A DNA stretch of 64,000 nucleotides, taken from Anniella stebbinsi. Taxonomy: Eukaryota > Chordata > Lepidosauria > Squamata > Anniellidae. Below, piece after piece: positions 35,974-50,473 of the stretch; the first letter of the stretch is position 1; each line of letters opens with the position of its first letter. Location: contig JARDYH010000003.1 in assembly GCA_029215795.1 (NCBI GenBank), positions 99,790,609-99,854,608 of the forward strand. Reading direction: 5' to 3'. Made by a program: the position numbers and the translations under genes. Under the pieces are notes generated by a model, which ran no database searches, was not told the origin of the DNA, and saw only the letters and a list, made by a program, of their open reading frames with translations.

Positions 35974-37546
35974 AAATAGGTGATTTGATGCTAATCAGCA
36001 ATATTTCTTTTCAGTTATCCCATTTCTCTCATTTTGGGCATTTGCTGTACCTTTCACACTTTTCTCTTATTTTGGGAAGTTTAGGCAAAAAGCTGCAACA
36101 AGTCCCTTAAAAGCGAATATACAGTAAGCATGCCTGGGAAATCACTGGAAATAGTGTAAATCATGAAACTAGGGCGAAATAGGTGATTTGATGCAAATCA
36201 GCAATGTTTCTTTACGTTGAACCCGTGTCTCTCATTTTGGTCATTTGAGGCTACAAGATGTAGTTGAATAACGAGGGTTCAGTAAAAATAAAAAAAGATG
36301 TCTACAAGAAGTGAACTAACTGCACCAAGGGTAAAAGCTTCATCCTAGGCAAAACACATCATTTGCTGCTGATCTGCACGTGACTGTATATTTCAGACAT
36401 TTTCTCTTATTTTGGGCAGGTTAGGCTAGAAAGCTGCACCAGTTCCCTTCCTAACGAATGTACAGTAAGAATACATGGGAAATCAGTGGAAATAGAGGAA
36501 ATCCATGTAACTTGGACGAAATAGGTGATTTGATGCGAATCAGCAATGTTTCTTTACGTTGAACCCGTGTCTCTCATTTTGGTCATTTGAGGCTACAAGA
36601 TGTAGATGAATAACGAGGGTTCAGTAAAATTAAACAAAGATGTCTAAAAGAAGTGAACTAACTGCACCAAGGGTAAAAGCTTCATCCTAGGCAAAACACA
36701 TCATTTGCTGCTGATCTGCACGTGACTGTATATTTCAGACATTTTCTCTTATTTTGGGCAGGTAAGGCTAGAAAGCTGCACCAGTTCCCTTCCTAACGAA
36801 TGTACAGTAAGAATACATGGGAAATCAGTGGAAATAGAGGAAATCCATGTAACTTGGACGAAATAGGTGATTTGATGCGAATCAGCAATGTTTCTTTACA
36901 TTGAACCCGTGTCTCTCATTTTGGTCATTTGAGGCTACAAGATGTAGCTGAATAACGAGGGTTCAGTAAAAATAAACAAAGATGTCTAAAAGAAGTGAAC
37001 TAACTGCACCAAGGGTAAAAGCTTCATCCTAGGCAAAACACATCATTTGCTGCTGATCTGCACGTGACTGTATATTTCAGACATTTTCTCTTATTTTGGG
37101 CAGGTTAGGCTAGAAAGCTGCACCAGTTCCCTTCCTAACGAATGTACAGTAAGAATACATGGGAAATCAGTGGAAATAGAGGAAATCCATGTAACTTGGA
37201 CGAAATAGGTGATTTGATGCTAATCAGCAATGTTTCTTTACATTAAACCCTTTCCCCTCATTTTGGTCATGTCAAGCTAGACAATGTTCCTAAGTAGAGA
37301 GGGCTCAGCAAAAATACACAAAAATGTCCAAAGCATGTGAACTCACTGGAACAAGGGTAAACGCTTCAAACCAGGGCAAAACACATCATTTGCTGACGAA
37401 CTGCAACGTTACTGTACATTTCAGACGCTTTCTATTAGTTTGGGCGCTTCTGGCTAGAATGCTGCACCAATTGCCTTAATAGCGAATGTAAAGTAGGAAT
37501 CCATGGGAAATCACTAGAACTGGTGTAAACCCATGGAACTAGGGCG
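35974..37546 (+). repeat. HOR block 23: S-A-B-B'-C (1,573 bp)
   Basis: Unit starts are 35974, 36177, 36519, 36861 and 37203. Private changes are 'gtagttgaat' in A and 'gtagatgaat' in B. C is subtype b with 'ccctttcccc', unlike block 21. Confidence 0.9.
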
Positions 37547-39803
37547 AAATAGGTGATTTGATGCTAATCAGCAATATTTCTTTTCAGTTATCCCATTTCT
37601 CTCATTTTGGGCATTTGCTGTACCTTTCACACTTTTCTCTTATTTTGGGAAGTTTAGGCAAAAAGCTGCAACAAGTCCCTTAAAAGCGAATATACAGTAA
37701 GCATGCCTGGGAAATCACTGGAAATAGTGTAAATCATGAAACTAGGGCGAAATAGGTGATTTGATGCAAATCAGCAATGTTTCTTTACGTTGAACCCGTG
37801 TCTCTCATTTTGGTCATTTGAGGCTACAAGATGTAGCTGAATAACGAGGGTTCAGTAAAAATAAAAAAAGAGGTCTAAAAGAAGTGAACTAACTGCACCA
37901 AGGGTAAAAGCTTCATCCTAGGCAAAACACATCATTTGCTGCTGATCTGCACGTGACTATATATTTCAGACATTTTCTGTTATTTTGGGCAGGTTAGGCT
38001 AGAAAGCTGCACCAGTTCCCTTCATAACGAATGTACAGTAAGAATACATGGGAAATCAGTGGAAATAGAGGAAATCCATGTAACTTGGACGAAATAGGTG
38101 ATTTGATGCGAATCAGCAATGTTTCTTTACGTTGAACCCGTGTCTCTCATTTTGGTCATTTGAGGCTACAAGATGTAGCTGAATAACGAGGGTTCAGTAA
38201 AAATAAACAAAGAGGTCTAAAAGAAGTGAACTAACTGCACCAAGGGTAAAAGCTTCATCCTAGGCAAAACACATCATTTGCTGCTGATCTGCACGTGACT
38301 GTATATTTCAGACATTTTCTCTTATTTTGGGCAGGTTAGGCTAGAAAGCTGCACCAGTTCCCTTCCTAACGAATGTACAGTAAGAATACATGGGAAATCA
38401 GTGGAAATAGAGGAAATCCATGTAACTTTGGCGAAATAGGTGATTTGATGCGAATCAGCAATGTTTCTTTATATTAAACTCGTTCCCCTCATTTTGGTCG
38501 TCAAGCTAGACAATGTTCCTAAGTAGAGAGGGCTCAGCAAAAATACACAAAGATGTCCAAAGCATATGAAGTAACTCGAAGTAGGGTAAATGCTTCAAAC
38601 TAGGGGAAAAAACATCATTTGCTGCTGATCTGTAACGTAACTGTACATTTCACACATTTTCTCTTATTTGGGCACTTCAGGCTAGAATGCTGCACCAATT
38701 GCCTTAATAGCGATTGTAAAGTAGGAATCCATGGGAAATCACTGGAAATAGTGCATATCCATGTCACATGGACTAAATAGGTGATTTGATGCTAATCTGC
38801 AACTGTTCTTTACGTTGAACCCATGTCTCTCATTTTGGTCATTTCAGGCTAGAAAATGTCGCTGAATAACGAGGGTTCAGTAAAAATAAACAAAGATGTC
38901 TAAAAGAAGTGAACTAACTGGAACAAGGTAAACGCTTCATACCAGGGCAAAACACATCATTTGCTGATGAACTGCAACGTTACTGTACATTTCAGACGCT
39001 TTCTATTAGTTTAGGCGCTTCTGGCTCGAATGCTGCACCAATTGCCTTAATAGCGAATGTAAAGTAGGAATCCATGGGAAATCACTAGAACTGGTGTAAA
39101 TCCATGGAACTGGGGCGAAATAGGTGATTTGATGCTAATCAGCAAAGTTTCTTTACCTTGAACCCGTGTCTCTCATTTTGGTCATTTGAGGCTACAAGAT
39201 GTAGCTGAATAACGAGGGTTCAGTAAAAATAAAAACAGATGTCTACAAGAAGTGAACTAACTGCACCAAGGGTAAAAGCTTCATCCTAGGCAAAACACAT
39301 CATTTGCTGCTGATCTGCACGTGACTGTATATTTCAGTCATTTTCTCTTATTTTGGGCAGGTTAGGCTTGAAAGCTGCACCAGTTCCCTTCCTAACGAAT
39401 GTACAGTAAGAATACATGGGAAATCAGTGGGAATAGAGGAAATCCATGTAACTTGGACGAAATAGGTGATTTGATGCTAATCAGCAATGTTTCTTTACAT
39501 TAAACCCGTTCCCCTCATTTTGGTCATGTCAAGCTAGACAATGTTCCTAAGTAGAGAGGGCTCAGCAAAAATACACGAAGATGTCCAAAGCATGTGAACT
39601 CACTGGAACAAGGGTAAACGCTTCAAACCAGGGCAAAACACATCATTTGCTGATGAACTGCAACGTTACTGTACATTTCAGACGCTTTCTATTAGTTTGG
39701 GCGCTTCAGGCTCGAATGCTGCACCAATTGCCTTAATAGCGAATGTAAAGTAGGAATCCATGGGAAATCACTAGAACTGGTGTAAATCCATGGAACTAGG
39801 GCG
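37547..39803 (+). repeat. HOR block 24: S-A-B-D-E-F-C (2,257 bp)
   Basis: Unit starts are 37547, 37750, 38092, 38434, 38775, 39118 and 39460. It is the simple form of block 20, without the C/E chimera and extra F. Confidence 0.9.
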
Positions 39804-40692
39804 AAACAGGTGATTTGATGCTAATCAGCAATATTTCTTTTCAGTTATCCCATTTCTCTCATTTTGGGCATTTGCTGTACCTTTCACACTTTTCTCTTAT
39901 TTTGGGAAGTTTAGGCAAAAAGCTGCAACAAGTCCCTTAAAAGCGAATATACAGTAAGCATGCCTGGGAAATCACTGGAAATAGTGTAAATCATGAAACT
40001 AGGGCGAAATAGGTGATTTGATGCAAATCAGCAATGTTTCTTTACGTTGAACCCGTGTCTCTCATTTTGGTCATTTGAGGCTACAAGATGTAGCTGAATA
40101 ACGAGGGTTCAGTAAAAATAAAAAAAGATGTCTAAAAGAAGTGAACTAACTGCACCAAGGGTAAAAGCTTCATCCTAGGCAAAACACATCATTTGCTCAT
40201 GATCTGCACGAGACTGTATATTTCAGACATTTTCTCTTATTTTGGGCAGGTTAGGCTAGAAAGCTGCACCAGTTCCCTTCATAACGAATGTACAGTAAGA
40301 ATACATGGGAAATCACTGGAAATAGAGGAAATCCATGTAACTTGGACGAAATAGGTGATTTGATGCTAATCAGCAATGTTTCTTTACATTAAACCCTTTC
40401 CCCTCATTTTGGTCATGTCAAGCTAGACAATGTTCCTAAGTAGAGAGGGCTCAGCAAAAATACACAAAAATGTCCAAAGCATGTGAACTCACTGGAACAA
40501 GGGTAAACGCTTCAAACCAGGGCAAAACACATCATTTGCTGACGAACTGCAACGTTACTGTACATTTCAGACGCTTTCTATTAGTTTGGGCGCTTCTGGC
40601 TAGAATGCTGCACCAATTGCCTTAATAGCGAATGTAAAGTAGGAATCCATGGGAAATCACTAGAACTGGTGTAAACCCATGGAACTAGGGCG
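39804..40692 (+). repeat. HOR block 25: S-A-C (889 bp)
   Basis: Unit starts are 39804, 40007 and 40349. It is the start of the region repeated at 55193, offset 15,389 bp. It differs from that copy by 'aaatcactgg' in place of 'aaattgctgg'. Confidence 0.9.
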
Positions 40693-41923
40693 AAATAGGT
40701 GATTTGATGCTAATCAGCAATATTTCTTTTCAGTTATCCCATTTCTCTCATTTTGGGCATTTGCTGTACCTTTCACACTTTTCTCTTATTTTGGGAAGTT
40801 TAGGCAAAAAGCTGCAACAAGTCCCTTAAAAGCGAATATACAGTAAGCATGCCTGGGAAATCACTGGAAATAGTGTAAATCATGAAACTAGGGCGAAATA
40901 GGTGATTTGATGCAAATCAGCAATGTTTCTTTACGTTGAACCCGTGTCTCTCATTTTGGTCATTTGAGGCTACAAGATGTAGCTGAATAACGAGGGTTCA
41001 GTAAAAATAAAAAAAGATGTCTACAAGAAGTGAACTAACTGCACCAAGGGTAAAAGCTTCATCATAGGCAAAACACATCATTTGCTGATGATCTGCACGT
41101 GACTGTATATTTCAGACATTTTCTCTTATTTTAGGCAGGTTAGGCTAGAAAGCTGCACCAGTTCCCTTCCTAACGAATGTACAGTAAGAATACATGGGAA
41201 ATCAGTGGAAATAGAGGAAATCCATGTAACTTGGACGAAATAGGTGATTTGATGCGAATCAGCAATGTTTCTTTACGTTGAACCCCTGTCTCTCATTTTG
41301 GTCATTTGAGGCTACAAGATGTAGCTGAATAACGAGGGTTCAGTAAAATTAAACAAAGATGTCTAAAAGAAGTGAACTAACTGCACCAAGGGTAAAAGCT
41401 TCATCCTAGGCAAAACACATCATTTGCTGCTGATCTGCACGTGACTGTATATTTCAGACATTTTCTCTTATTTTGGGCAGGTTAGGCTAGAAAGCTGCAC
41501 CAGTTCCCTTCCTAACGAATGTACAGTAAGAATACATGGGAAATCAGTGGAAATAGAGGAAATCCATGTAACTTGGACGAAATAGGTGATTTGATGCTAA
41601 TCAGCAATGTTTCTTTACATTAAACCCGTTCCCCTCATTTTGGTCATGTCAAGCTAGACAATGTTCCTAAGTAGAGAGGGCTCAGCAAAAATACACAAAG
41701 ATGTCCAAAGCATGTGAACTCACTGGAACAAGGGTAAACGCTTCAAACCAGGGCAAAACACATCATTTGCTGACGAACTGCAACGTTACTGTACATTTCA
41801 GACGCTTTCTATTAGTTTGGGCGCTTCTGGCTAGAATGCTGCACCAATTGCCTTAATAGCGAATGTAAAGTAGGAATCCATGGGAAATCACTAGAACTGG
41901 TGTAAACCCATGGAACTAGGGCG
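40693..41923 (+). repeat. HOR block 26: S-A-B-C (1,231 bp)
   Basis: Unit starts are 40693, 40896, 41238 and 41580. Two otherwise unique changes, 'attttaggcagg' (41133) and 'acccctgtctc' (41286), reappear at 56522 and 56675. Confidence 0.9.
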
Positions 41924-43838
41924 AAATAGGTGATTTGATGCTAATCAGCAATATTTCTTTTCAGTTATCCCATTTCTCTCATTTTGGGCATTTGCTGTAC
42001 CTTTCACACTTTTCTCTTATTTTGGGAAGTTTAGGCAAAAAGCTGCAACAAGTCCCTTAAAAGCGAATATACAGTAAGCATGCCTGGGAAATCACTGGAA
42101 ATAGTGTAAATCATGAAACTAGGGCGAAATAGGTGATTTGATGCAAATCAGCAATGTTTCTTTACGTTGAACCCGTGTCTCTCATTTTGGTCATTTGAGG
42201 CTACAAGATGTAGCTGAATAACGAGGGTTCAGTAAAAATAAAAAAAGATGTCTACAAGAAGTGAACTAACTGCACCAAGGGTAAAAGCTTCATCATAGGC
42301 AAAACACATCATTTGCTGATGATCTGCACGTGACTGTATATTTCAGACATTTTCTCTTATTTTGGGCAGGTTAGGCTAGAAAGCTGCACCAGTTCCCTTC
42401 CTAACGAATGTACAGTAAGAATACATGGGAAATCAGTGGAAATAGAGGAAATCCATGTAACTTGGACGAAATAGGTGATTTGATGCGAATCAGCAATGTT
42501 TCTTTACGTTGAACCCGTGTCTCTCATTTTGGTCATTTGAGGCTACAAGATGTAGCTGAATAACGAGGGTTCAGTAAAAATAAAAAAAGAGGTCTAAAAG
42601 AAGTGAACTAACTGCACCAAGGGTAAAAGCTTCATCCTAGGCAAAACACATCATTTGCTGCTGATCTGCACGTGACTATATATTTCAGACATTTTCTGTT
42701 ATTTTGGGCAGGTTAGGCTAGAAAGCTGCACCAGTTCCCTTCATAACGAATGTACAGTAAGAATACATGGGAAATCAGTGGAAATAGAGGAAATCCATGT
42801 AACTTGGACGAAATAGGTGATTTGATGCGAATCAGCAATGTTTCTTTACGTTGAACCCGTGTCTCTCATTTTGGTCATTTGAGGCTACAAGATGTAGCTG
42901 AATAACGAGGGTTCAGTAAAAATAAAAAAAGATGTCTACAAGAAGTGAACTAACTGCACCAAGGGTAAAAGCTTCATCATAGGCAAAACACATCATTTGC
43001 TGATGATCTGCACGTGACTGTATATTTCAGACATTTTCTCTTATTTTGGGCAGGTTAGGCTAGAAAGCTGCACCAGTTCCCTTCCTAACGAATGTACAGT
43101 AAGAATACATGGGAAATCAGTGGAAATAGAGGAAATCCATGTAACTTGGACGAAATAGGTGATTTGATGCGAATCAGCAATGTTTCTTTACGTTGAACCC
43201 GTGTCTCTCATTTTGGTCATTTGAGGCTACAAGATGTAGCTGAATAACGAGGGTTCAGTAAAATTAAACAAAGATGTCTAAAAGAAGTGAACTAACTGCA
43301 CCAAGGGTAAAAGCTTCATCCTAGGCAAAACACATCATTTGCTGCTGATCTGCACGTGACTGTATATTTCAGACATTTTCTCTTATTTTGGGCAGGTTAG
43401 GCTAGAAAGCTGCACCAGTTCCCTTCCTAACGAATGTACAGTAAGAATACATGGGAAATCAGTGGAAATAGAGGAAATCCATGTAACTTGGACGAAATAG
43501 GTGATTTGATGCTAATCAGCAATGTTTCTTTACATTAAACCCGTTCCCCTCATTTTGGTCATGTCAAGCTAGACAATGTTCCTAAGTAGAGAGGGCTCAG
43601 CAAAAATACACAAAGATGTCCAAAGCATGTGAACTCACTGGAACAAGGGTAAACGCTTCAAACCAGGGCAAAACACATCATTTGCTGACGAACTGCAACG
43701 TTACTGTACATTTCAGACGCTTTCTATTAGTTTGGGCGCTTCTGGCTAGAATGCTGCACCAATTGCCTTAATAGCGAATGTAAAGTAGGAATCCATGGGA
43801 AATCACTAGAACTGGTGTAAACCCATGGAACTAGGGCG
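41924..43838 (+). repeat. HOR block 27: S-A-B-B-B-C (1,915 bp)
   Basis: Unit starts are 41924, 42127, 42469, 42811, 43153 and 43495. The three B units are not equal: the first has A-like 'agaggtct' and 'gactatatattt', the second A-like 'catcatagg' and 'tgctgatgatc', the third 'taaaattaaac'. The first two look like A units with a B-type start. Confidence 0.9.
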
Positions 43839-46437
43839 AAATAGGTGATTTGATGCTAATCAGCAATATTTCTTTTCAGTTATCCCATTTCTCTCATTTT
43901 GGGCATTTGCTGTACCTTTCACACTTTTCTCTTATTTTGGGAAGTTTAGGCAAAAAGCTGCAACAAGTCCCTTAAAAGCGAATATACAGTAAGCATGCCT
44001 GGGAAATCACTGGAAATAGTGTAAATCATGAAACTAGGGCGAAATAGGTGATTTGATGCAAATCAGCAATGTTTCTTTACGTTGAACCCGTGTCTCTCAT
44101 TTTGGTCATTTGAGGCTACAAGATGTAGCTGAATAACGAGGGTTCAGTAAAAATAAAAAAAGATGTCTACAAGAAGTGAACTAACTGCACCAAGGGTAAA
44201 AGCTTCATCCTAGGCAAAACACATCATTTGCTGATGATCTGCACGTGACTGTATATTTCAGACATTTTCTCTTATTTTGGGCAGGTTAGGCTAGAAAGCT
44301 GCACCAGTTCCCTTCCTAACGAATGTACAGTAAGAATACATGGGAAATCAGTGGAAATAGAGGAAATCCATGTAACTTGGACGAAATAGGTGATTTGATG
44401 CGAATCAGCAATGTTTCTTTACGTTGAACCCGTGTCTCTCATTTTGGTCATTTGAGGCTACAAGATGTAGCTGAATAACGAGGGTTCAGTAAAATTAAAC
44501 AAAGATGTCTAAAAGAAGTGAACTAACTGCACCAAGGGTAAAAGCTTCATCCTAGGCAAAACACATCATTTGCTGCTGATCTGCACGTGACTGTATATTT
44601 CAGACATTTTCTCTTATTTTGGGCAGGTAAGGCTAGAAAGCTGCACCAGTTCCCTTCCTAACGAATGTACAGTAAGAATACATGGGAAATCAGTGGAAAT
44701 AGAGGAAATCCATGTAACTTGGACGAAATAGGTGATTTGATGCGAATCAGCAATGTTTCTTTACATTGAACCCGTGTCTCTCATTTTGGTCATTTGAGGC
44801 TACAAGATGTAGCTGAATAACGAGGGTTCAGTAAAAATAAACAAAGATGTCTAAAAGAAGTGAACTAACTGCACCAAGGGTAAAAGCTTCATCCTAGGCA
44901 AAACACATCATTTGCTGCTGATCTGCACGTGACTGTATATTTCAGACATTTTCTCTTATTTTGGGCAGGTTAGGCTAGAAAGCTGCACCAGTTCCCTTCC
45001 TAACGAATGTACAGTAAGAATACATGGGAAATCAGTGGAAATAGAGGAAATCCATGTAACTTTGGCGAAATAGGTGATTTGATGCGAATCAGCAATGTTT
45101 CTTTATATTAAACTCGTTCCCCTCATTTTGGTCGTCAAGCTAGACAATGTTCCTAAGTAGAGAGGGCTCAGCAAAAATACACAAAGATGTCCAAAGCATA
45201 TGAAGTAACTCGAAGTAGGGTAAATGCTTCAAACTAGGGGAAAAAACATCATTTGCTGCTGATCTGTAACGTAACTGTACATTTCACACATTTTCTCTTA
45301 TTTGGGCACTTCAGGCTAGAATGCTGCACCAATTGCCTTAATAGCGATTGTAAAGTAGGAATCCATGGGAAATCACTGGAAATAGTGCATATCCATGTCA
45401 CATGGACTAAATAGGTGATTTGATGCTAATCTGCAACTGTTCTTTACGTTGAACCCATGTCTCTCATTTTGGTCATTTCAGGCTAGAAAATGTCGCTGAA
45501 TAACGAGGGTTCAGTAAAAATAAACAAAGATGTCTAAAAGAAGTGAACTAACTGGAACAAGGTAAACGCTTCATACCAGGGCAAAACACATCATTTGCTG
45601 ATGAACTGCAACGTTACTGTACATTTCAGACGCTTTCTATTAGTTTAGGCGCTTCTGGCTCGAATGCTGCACCAATTGCCTTAATAGCGAATGTAAAGTA
45701 GGAATCCATGGGAAATCACTAGAACTGGTGTAAATCCATGGAACTGGGGCGAAATAGGTGATTTGATGCTAATCAGCAAAGTTTCTTTACCTTGAACCCG
45801 TGTCTCTCATTTTGGTCATTTGAGGCTACAAGATGTAGCTGAATAACGAGGGTTCAGTAAAAATAAAAACAGATGTCTACAAGAAGTGAACTAACTGCAC
45901 CAAGGGTAAAAGCTTCATCCTAGGCAAAACACATCATTTGCTGCTGATCTGCACGTGACTGTATATTTCAGTCATTTTCTCTTATTTTGGGCAGGTTAGG
46001 CTTGAAAGCTGCACCAGTTCCCTTCCTAACGAATGTACAGTAAGAATACATGGGAAATCAGTGGAAATAGAGGAAATCCATGTAACTTGGACGAAATAGG
46101 TGATTTGATGCTAATCAGCAATGTTTCTTTACATTAAACCCGTTCCCCTCATTTTGGTCATGTCAAGCTAGACAATGTTCCTAAGTAGAGAGGGCTCAGC
46201 AAAAATACACGAAGATGTCCAAAGCATGTGAACTCACTGGAACAAGGGTAAACGCTTCAAACCAGGGCAAAACACATCATTTGCTGATGAACTGCAACGT
46301 TACTGTACATTTCAGACGCTTTCTATTAGTTTGGGCGCTTCAGGCTCGAATGCTGCACCAATTGCCTTAATAGCGAATGTAAAGTAGGAATCCATGGGAA
46401 ATCACTAGAACTGGTGTAAATCCATGGAACTAGGGCG
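43839..46437 (+). repeat. HOR block 28: S-A-B-B'-D-E-F-C (2,599 bp)
   Basis: Unit starts are 43839, 44042, 44384, 44726, 45068, 45409, 45752 and 46094. It repeats at 59228 with one extra A in an A-tract. Confidence 0.9.
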
Positions 46438-47326
46438 AAACAGGTGATTTGATGCTAATCAGCAATATTTCTTTTCAGTTATCCCATTTCTCTCATTTTG
46501 GGCATTTGCTGTACCTTTCACACTTTTCTCTTATTTTGGGAAGTTTAGGCAAAAAGCTGCAACAAGTCCCTTAAAAGCGAATATACAGTAAGCATGCCTG
46601 GGAAATCACTGGAAATAGTGTAAATCATGAAACTAGGGCGAAATAGGTGATTTGATGCAAATCAGCAATGTTTCTTTACGTTGAACCCGTGTCTCTCATT
46701 TTGGTCATTTGAGGCTACAAGATGTAGCTGAATAACGAGGGTTCAGTAAAAATAAAAAAAGATGTCTAAAAGAAGTGAACTAACTGCACCAAGGGTAAAA
46801 GCTTCATCCTAGGCAAAACACATCATTTGCTCATGATCTGCACGAGACTGTATATTTCAGACATTTTCTCTTATTTTGGGCAGGTTAGGCTAGAAAGCTG
46901 CACCAGTTCCCTTCATAATGAATGTACAGTAAGAATACATGGGAAATCACTGGAAATAGAGGAAATCAATGTAACTTGGACGAAATAGGTGATTTGATGC
47001 TAATCAGCAATGTTTCTTTACATTAAACCCTTTCCCCTCATTTTGGTCATGTCAAGCTAGACAATGTTCCTAAGTAGAGAGGGCTCAGCAAAAATACACA
47101 AAAATGTCCAAAGCATGTGAACTCACTGGAACAAGGGTAAACACTTCAAACCAGGGCAAAACACATCATTTGCTGACGAACTGCAACGTTACTGTACATT
47201 TCAGACGCTTTCTATTAGTTTGGGCGCTTCTGGCTAGAATGCTGCACCAATTGCCTTAATAGCGAATGCAAAGTAGGAATCCATGGGAAATCACTAGAAC
47301 TGGTGTAAACCCATGGAACTAGGGCG
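46438..47326 (+). repeat. HOR block 29: S-A-C (889 bp)
   Basis: Unit starts are 46438, 46641 and 46983. The A has 'cttcataatgaatg' and the private tail 'gaaatcaatgtaac'; C has 'agcgaatgcaaag'. All three reappear at 61828-62716. Confidence 0.9.
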
Positions 47327-49584
47327 AAATAGGTGATTTGATGCTAATCAGCAATATTTCTTTTCAGTTATCCCATTTCTCTCATTTTGGGCATTTGCTG
47401 TACCTTTCACACTTTTCTCTTATTTTGGGAAGTTTAGGTAAAAAGCTGCAACAAGTCCCTTAAAAGCGAATATACAGTAAGCATGCCTGGGAAATCACTG
47501 GAAATAGTGTAAATCATGAAACTAGGGCGAAATAGGTGATTTGATGCAAATCAGCAATGTTTCTTTACGTTGAACCCGTGTCTCTCATTTTGGTCATTTG
47601 AGGCTACAAGATGTAGCTGAATAACGAGGGTTCAGTAAAAATAAAAAAAAGATGTCTACAAGAAGTGAACTAACTGCACCAAGGGTAAAAGCTTCATCAT
47701 AGGCAAAACACATCATTTGCTGATGATCTGCACGTGACTGTATATTTCAGACATTTTCTCTTATTTTGGGCAGGTTAGGCTAGAAAGCTGCACCAGTTCC
47801 CTTCCTAACGAATGTACAGTAAGAATACATGGGAAATCAGTGGAAATAGAGGAAATCCATGTAACTTGGACGAAATAGGTGATTTGATGCGAATCAGCAA
47901 TGTTTCTTTACGTTGAACCCGTGTCTCTCATTTTGGTCATTTGAGGCTACAAGATGTAGCTGAATAACGAGGGTTCAGTAAAATTAAACAAAGATGTCTA
48001 AAAGAAGTGAACTAACTGCACCAAGGGTAAAAGCTTCATCCTAGGCAAAACACATCATTTGCTGCTGATCTGCACGTGACTGTATATTTCAGACATTTTC
48101 TCTTATTTTGGGCAGGTTAGGCTAGAAAGCTGCACCAGTTCCCTTCCTAACGAATGTACAGTAAGAATACATGGGAAATCAGTGGAAATAGAGGAAATCC
48201 ATGTAACTTTGGCGAAATAGGTGATTTGATGCGAATCAGCAATGTTTCTTTATATTAAACTCGTTCCCCTCATTTTGGTCGTCAAGCTAGACAATGTTCC
48301 TAAGTAGAGAGGGCTCAGCAAAAATACACAAAGATGTCCAAAGCATATGAAGTAACTCGAAGTAGGGTAAATGCTTCAAACTAGGGGAAAAAACATCATT
48401 TGCTGCTGATCTGTAACGTAACTGTACATTTCACACATTTTCTCTTATTTGGGCACTTCAGGCTAGAATGCTGCACCAATTGCCTTAATAGCGATTGTAA
48501 AGTAGGAATCCATGGGAAATCACTGGAAATAGTGCATATCCATGTCACATGGACTAAATAGGTGATTTGATGCTAATCTGCAACTGTTCTTTACGTTGAA
48601 CCCATGTCTCTCATTTTGGTCATTTCAGGCTAGAAAATGTCGCTGAATAACGAGGGTTCAGTAAAAATAAACAAAGATGTCTAAAAGAAGTGAACTAACT
48701 GGAACAAGGTAAACGCTTCATACCAGGGCAAAACACATCATTTGCTGATGAACTGCAACGTTACTGTACATTTCAGACGCTTTCTATTAGTTTAGGCGCT
48801 TCTGGCTCGAATGCTGCACCAATTGCCTTAATAGCGAATGTAAAGTAGGAATCCATGGGAAATCACTAGAACTGGTGTAAATCCATGGAACTGGGGCGAA
48901 ATAGGTGATTTGATGCTAATCAGCAAAGTTTCTTTACCTTGAACCCGTGTCTCTCATTTTGGTCATTTGAGGCTACAAGATGTAGCTGAATAACGAGGGT
49001 TCAGTAAAAATAAAAACAGATGTCTACAAGAAGTGAACTAACTGCACCAAGGGTAAAAGCTTCATCCTAAGCAAAACACATCATTTGCTGCTGATCTGCA
49101 CGTGACTGTATATTTCAGTCATTTTCTCTTATTTTGGGCAGGTTAGGCTTGAAAGCTGCACCAGTTCCCTTCCTAACGAATGTACAGTAAGAATACATGG
49201 GAAATCAGTGGAAATAGAGGAAATCCATGTAACTTGGACGAAATAGGTGATTTGATGCTAATCAGCAATGTTTCTTTACATTAAACCCGTTCCCCTCATT
49301 TTGGTCATGTCAAGCTAGACAATGTTCCTAAGTAGAGAGGGCTCAGCAAAAATACACGAAGATGTCCAAAGCATGTGAACTCACTGGAACAAGGGTAAAC
49401 GCTTCAAACCAGGGCAAAACACATCATTTGCTGATGAACTGCAACGTTACTGTACATTTCAGACGCTTTCTATTAGTTTGGGCGCTTCAGGCTCGAATGC
49501 TGCACCAATTGCCTTAATAGCGAATGTAAAGTAGGAATCCATGGGAAATCACTAGAACTGGTGTAAATCCATGGAACTAGGGCG
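47327..49584 (+). repeat. HOR block 30: S-A-B-D-E-F-C (2,258 bp)
   Basis: Unit starts are 47327, 47530, 47873, 48215, 48556, 48899 and 49241. S has 'gtttaggtaaaaag'; the A has a tract of 8 A's making it 343 bp; F has a private 'catcctaagc'. Confidence 0.9.
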
Positions 49585-50473
49585 AAACAGGTGATTTGAT
49601 GCTAATCAGCAATATTTCTTTTCAGTTATCCCATTTCTCTCATTTTGGGCATTTGCTGTACCTTTCACACTTTTCTCTTATTTTGGGAAGTTTAGGCAAA
49701 AAGCTGCAACAAGTCCCTTAAAAGCGAATATACAGTAAGCATGCCTGGGAAATCACTGGAAATAGTGTAAATCATGAAACTAGGGCGAAATAGGTGATTT
49801 GATGCAAATCAGCAATGTTTCTTTACGTTGAACCCGTGTCTCTCATTTTGGTCATTTGAGGCTACAAGATGTAGCTGAATAACGAGGGTTCAGTAAAAAT
49901 AAAAAAAGATGTCTAAAAGAAGTGAACTAACTGCACCAAGGGTAAAAGCTTCATCCTAGGCAAAACACATCATTTGCTCATGATCTGCACGAGACTGTAT
50001 ATTTCAGACATTTTCTCTTATTTTGGGCAGGTTAGGCTAGAAAGCTGCACCAGTTCCCTTCATAATGAATGTACAGTAAGAATACATGGGAAATCACTGG
50101 AAATAGAGGAAATCCATGTAACTTGGACGAAATAGGTGATTTGATGCTAATCAGCAATGTTTCTTTACATTAAACCCTTTCCCCTCATTTTGGTCATGTC
50201 AAGCTAGACAATGTTCCTAAGTAGAGAGGGCTCAGCAAAAATACACAAAAATGTCCAAAGCATGTGAACTCACTGGAACAAGGGTAAACACTTCAAACCA
50301 GGGCAAAACACATCATTTGCTGACGAACTGCAACGTTACTGTACATTTCAGACGCTTTCTATTAGTTTGGGCGCTTCTGGCTAGAATGCTGCACCAATTG
50401 CCTTAATAGCGAATGCAAAGTAGGAATCCATGGGAAATCACTAGAACTGGTGTAAACCCATGGAACTAGGGCG
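49585..50473 (+). repeat. HOR block 31: S-A-C (889 bp)
   Basis: Unit starts are 49585, 49788 and 50130. It carries 'cttcataatg' and 'gaatgcaaag' like block 29, and is followed by a near-identical tandem copy. Confidence 0.9.
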
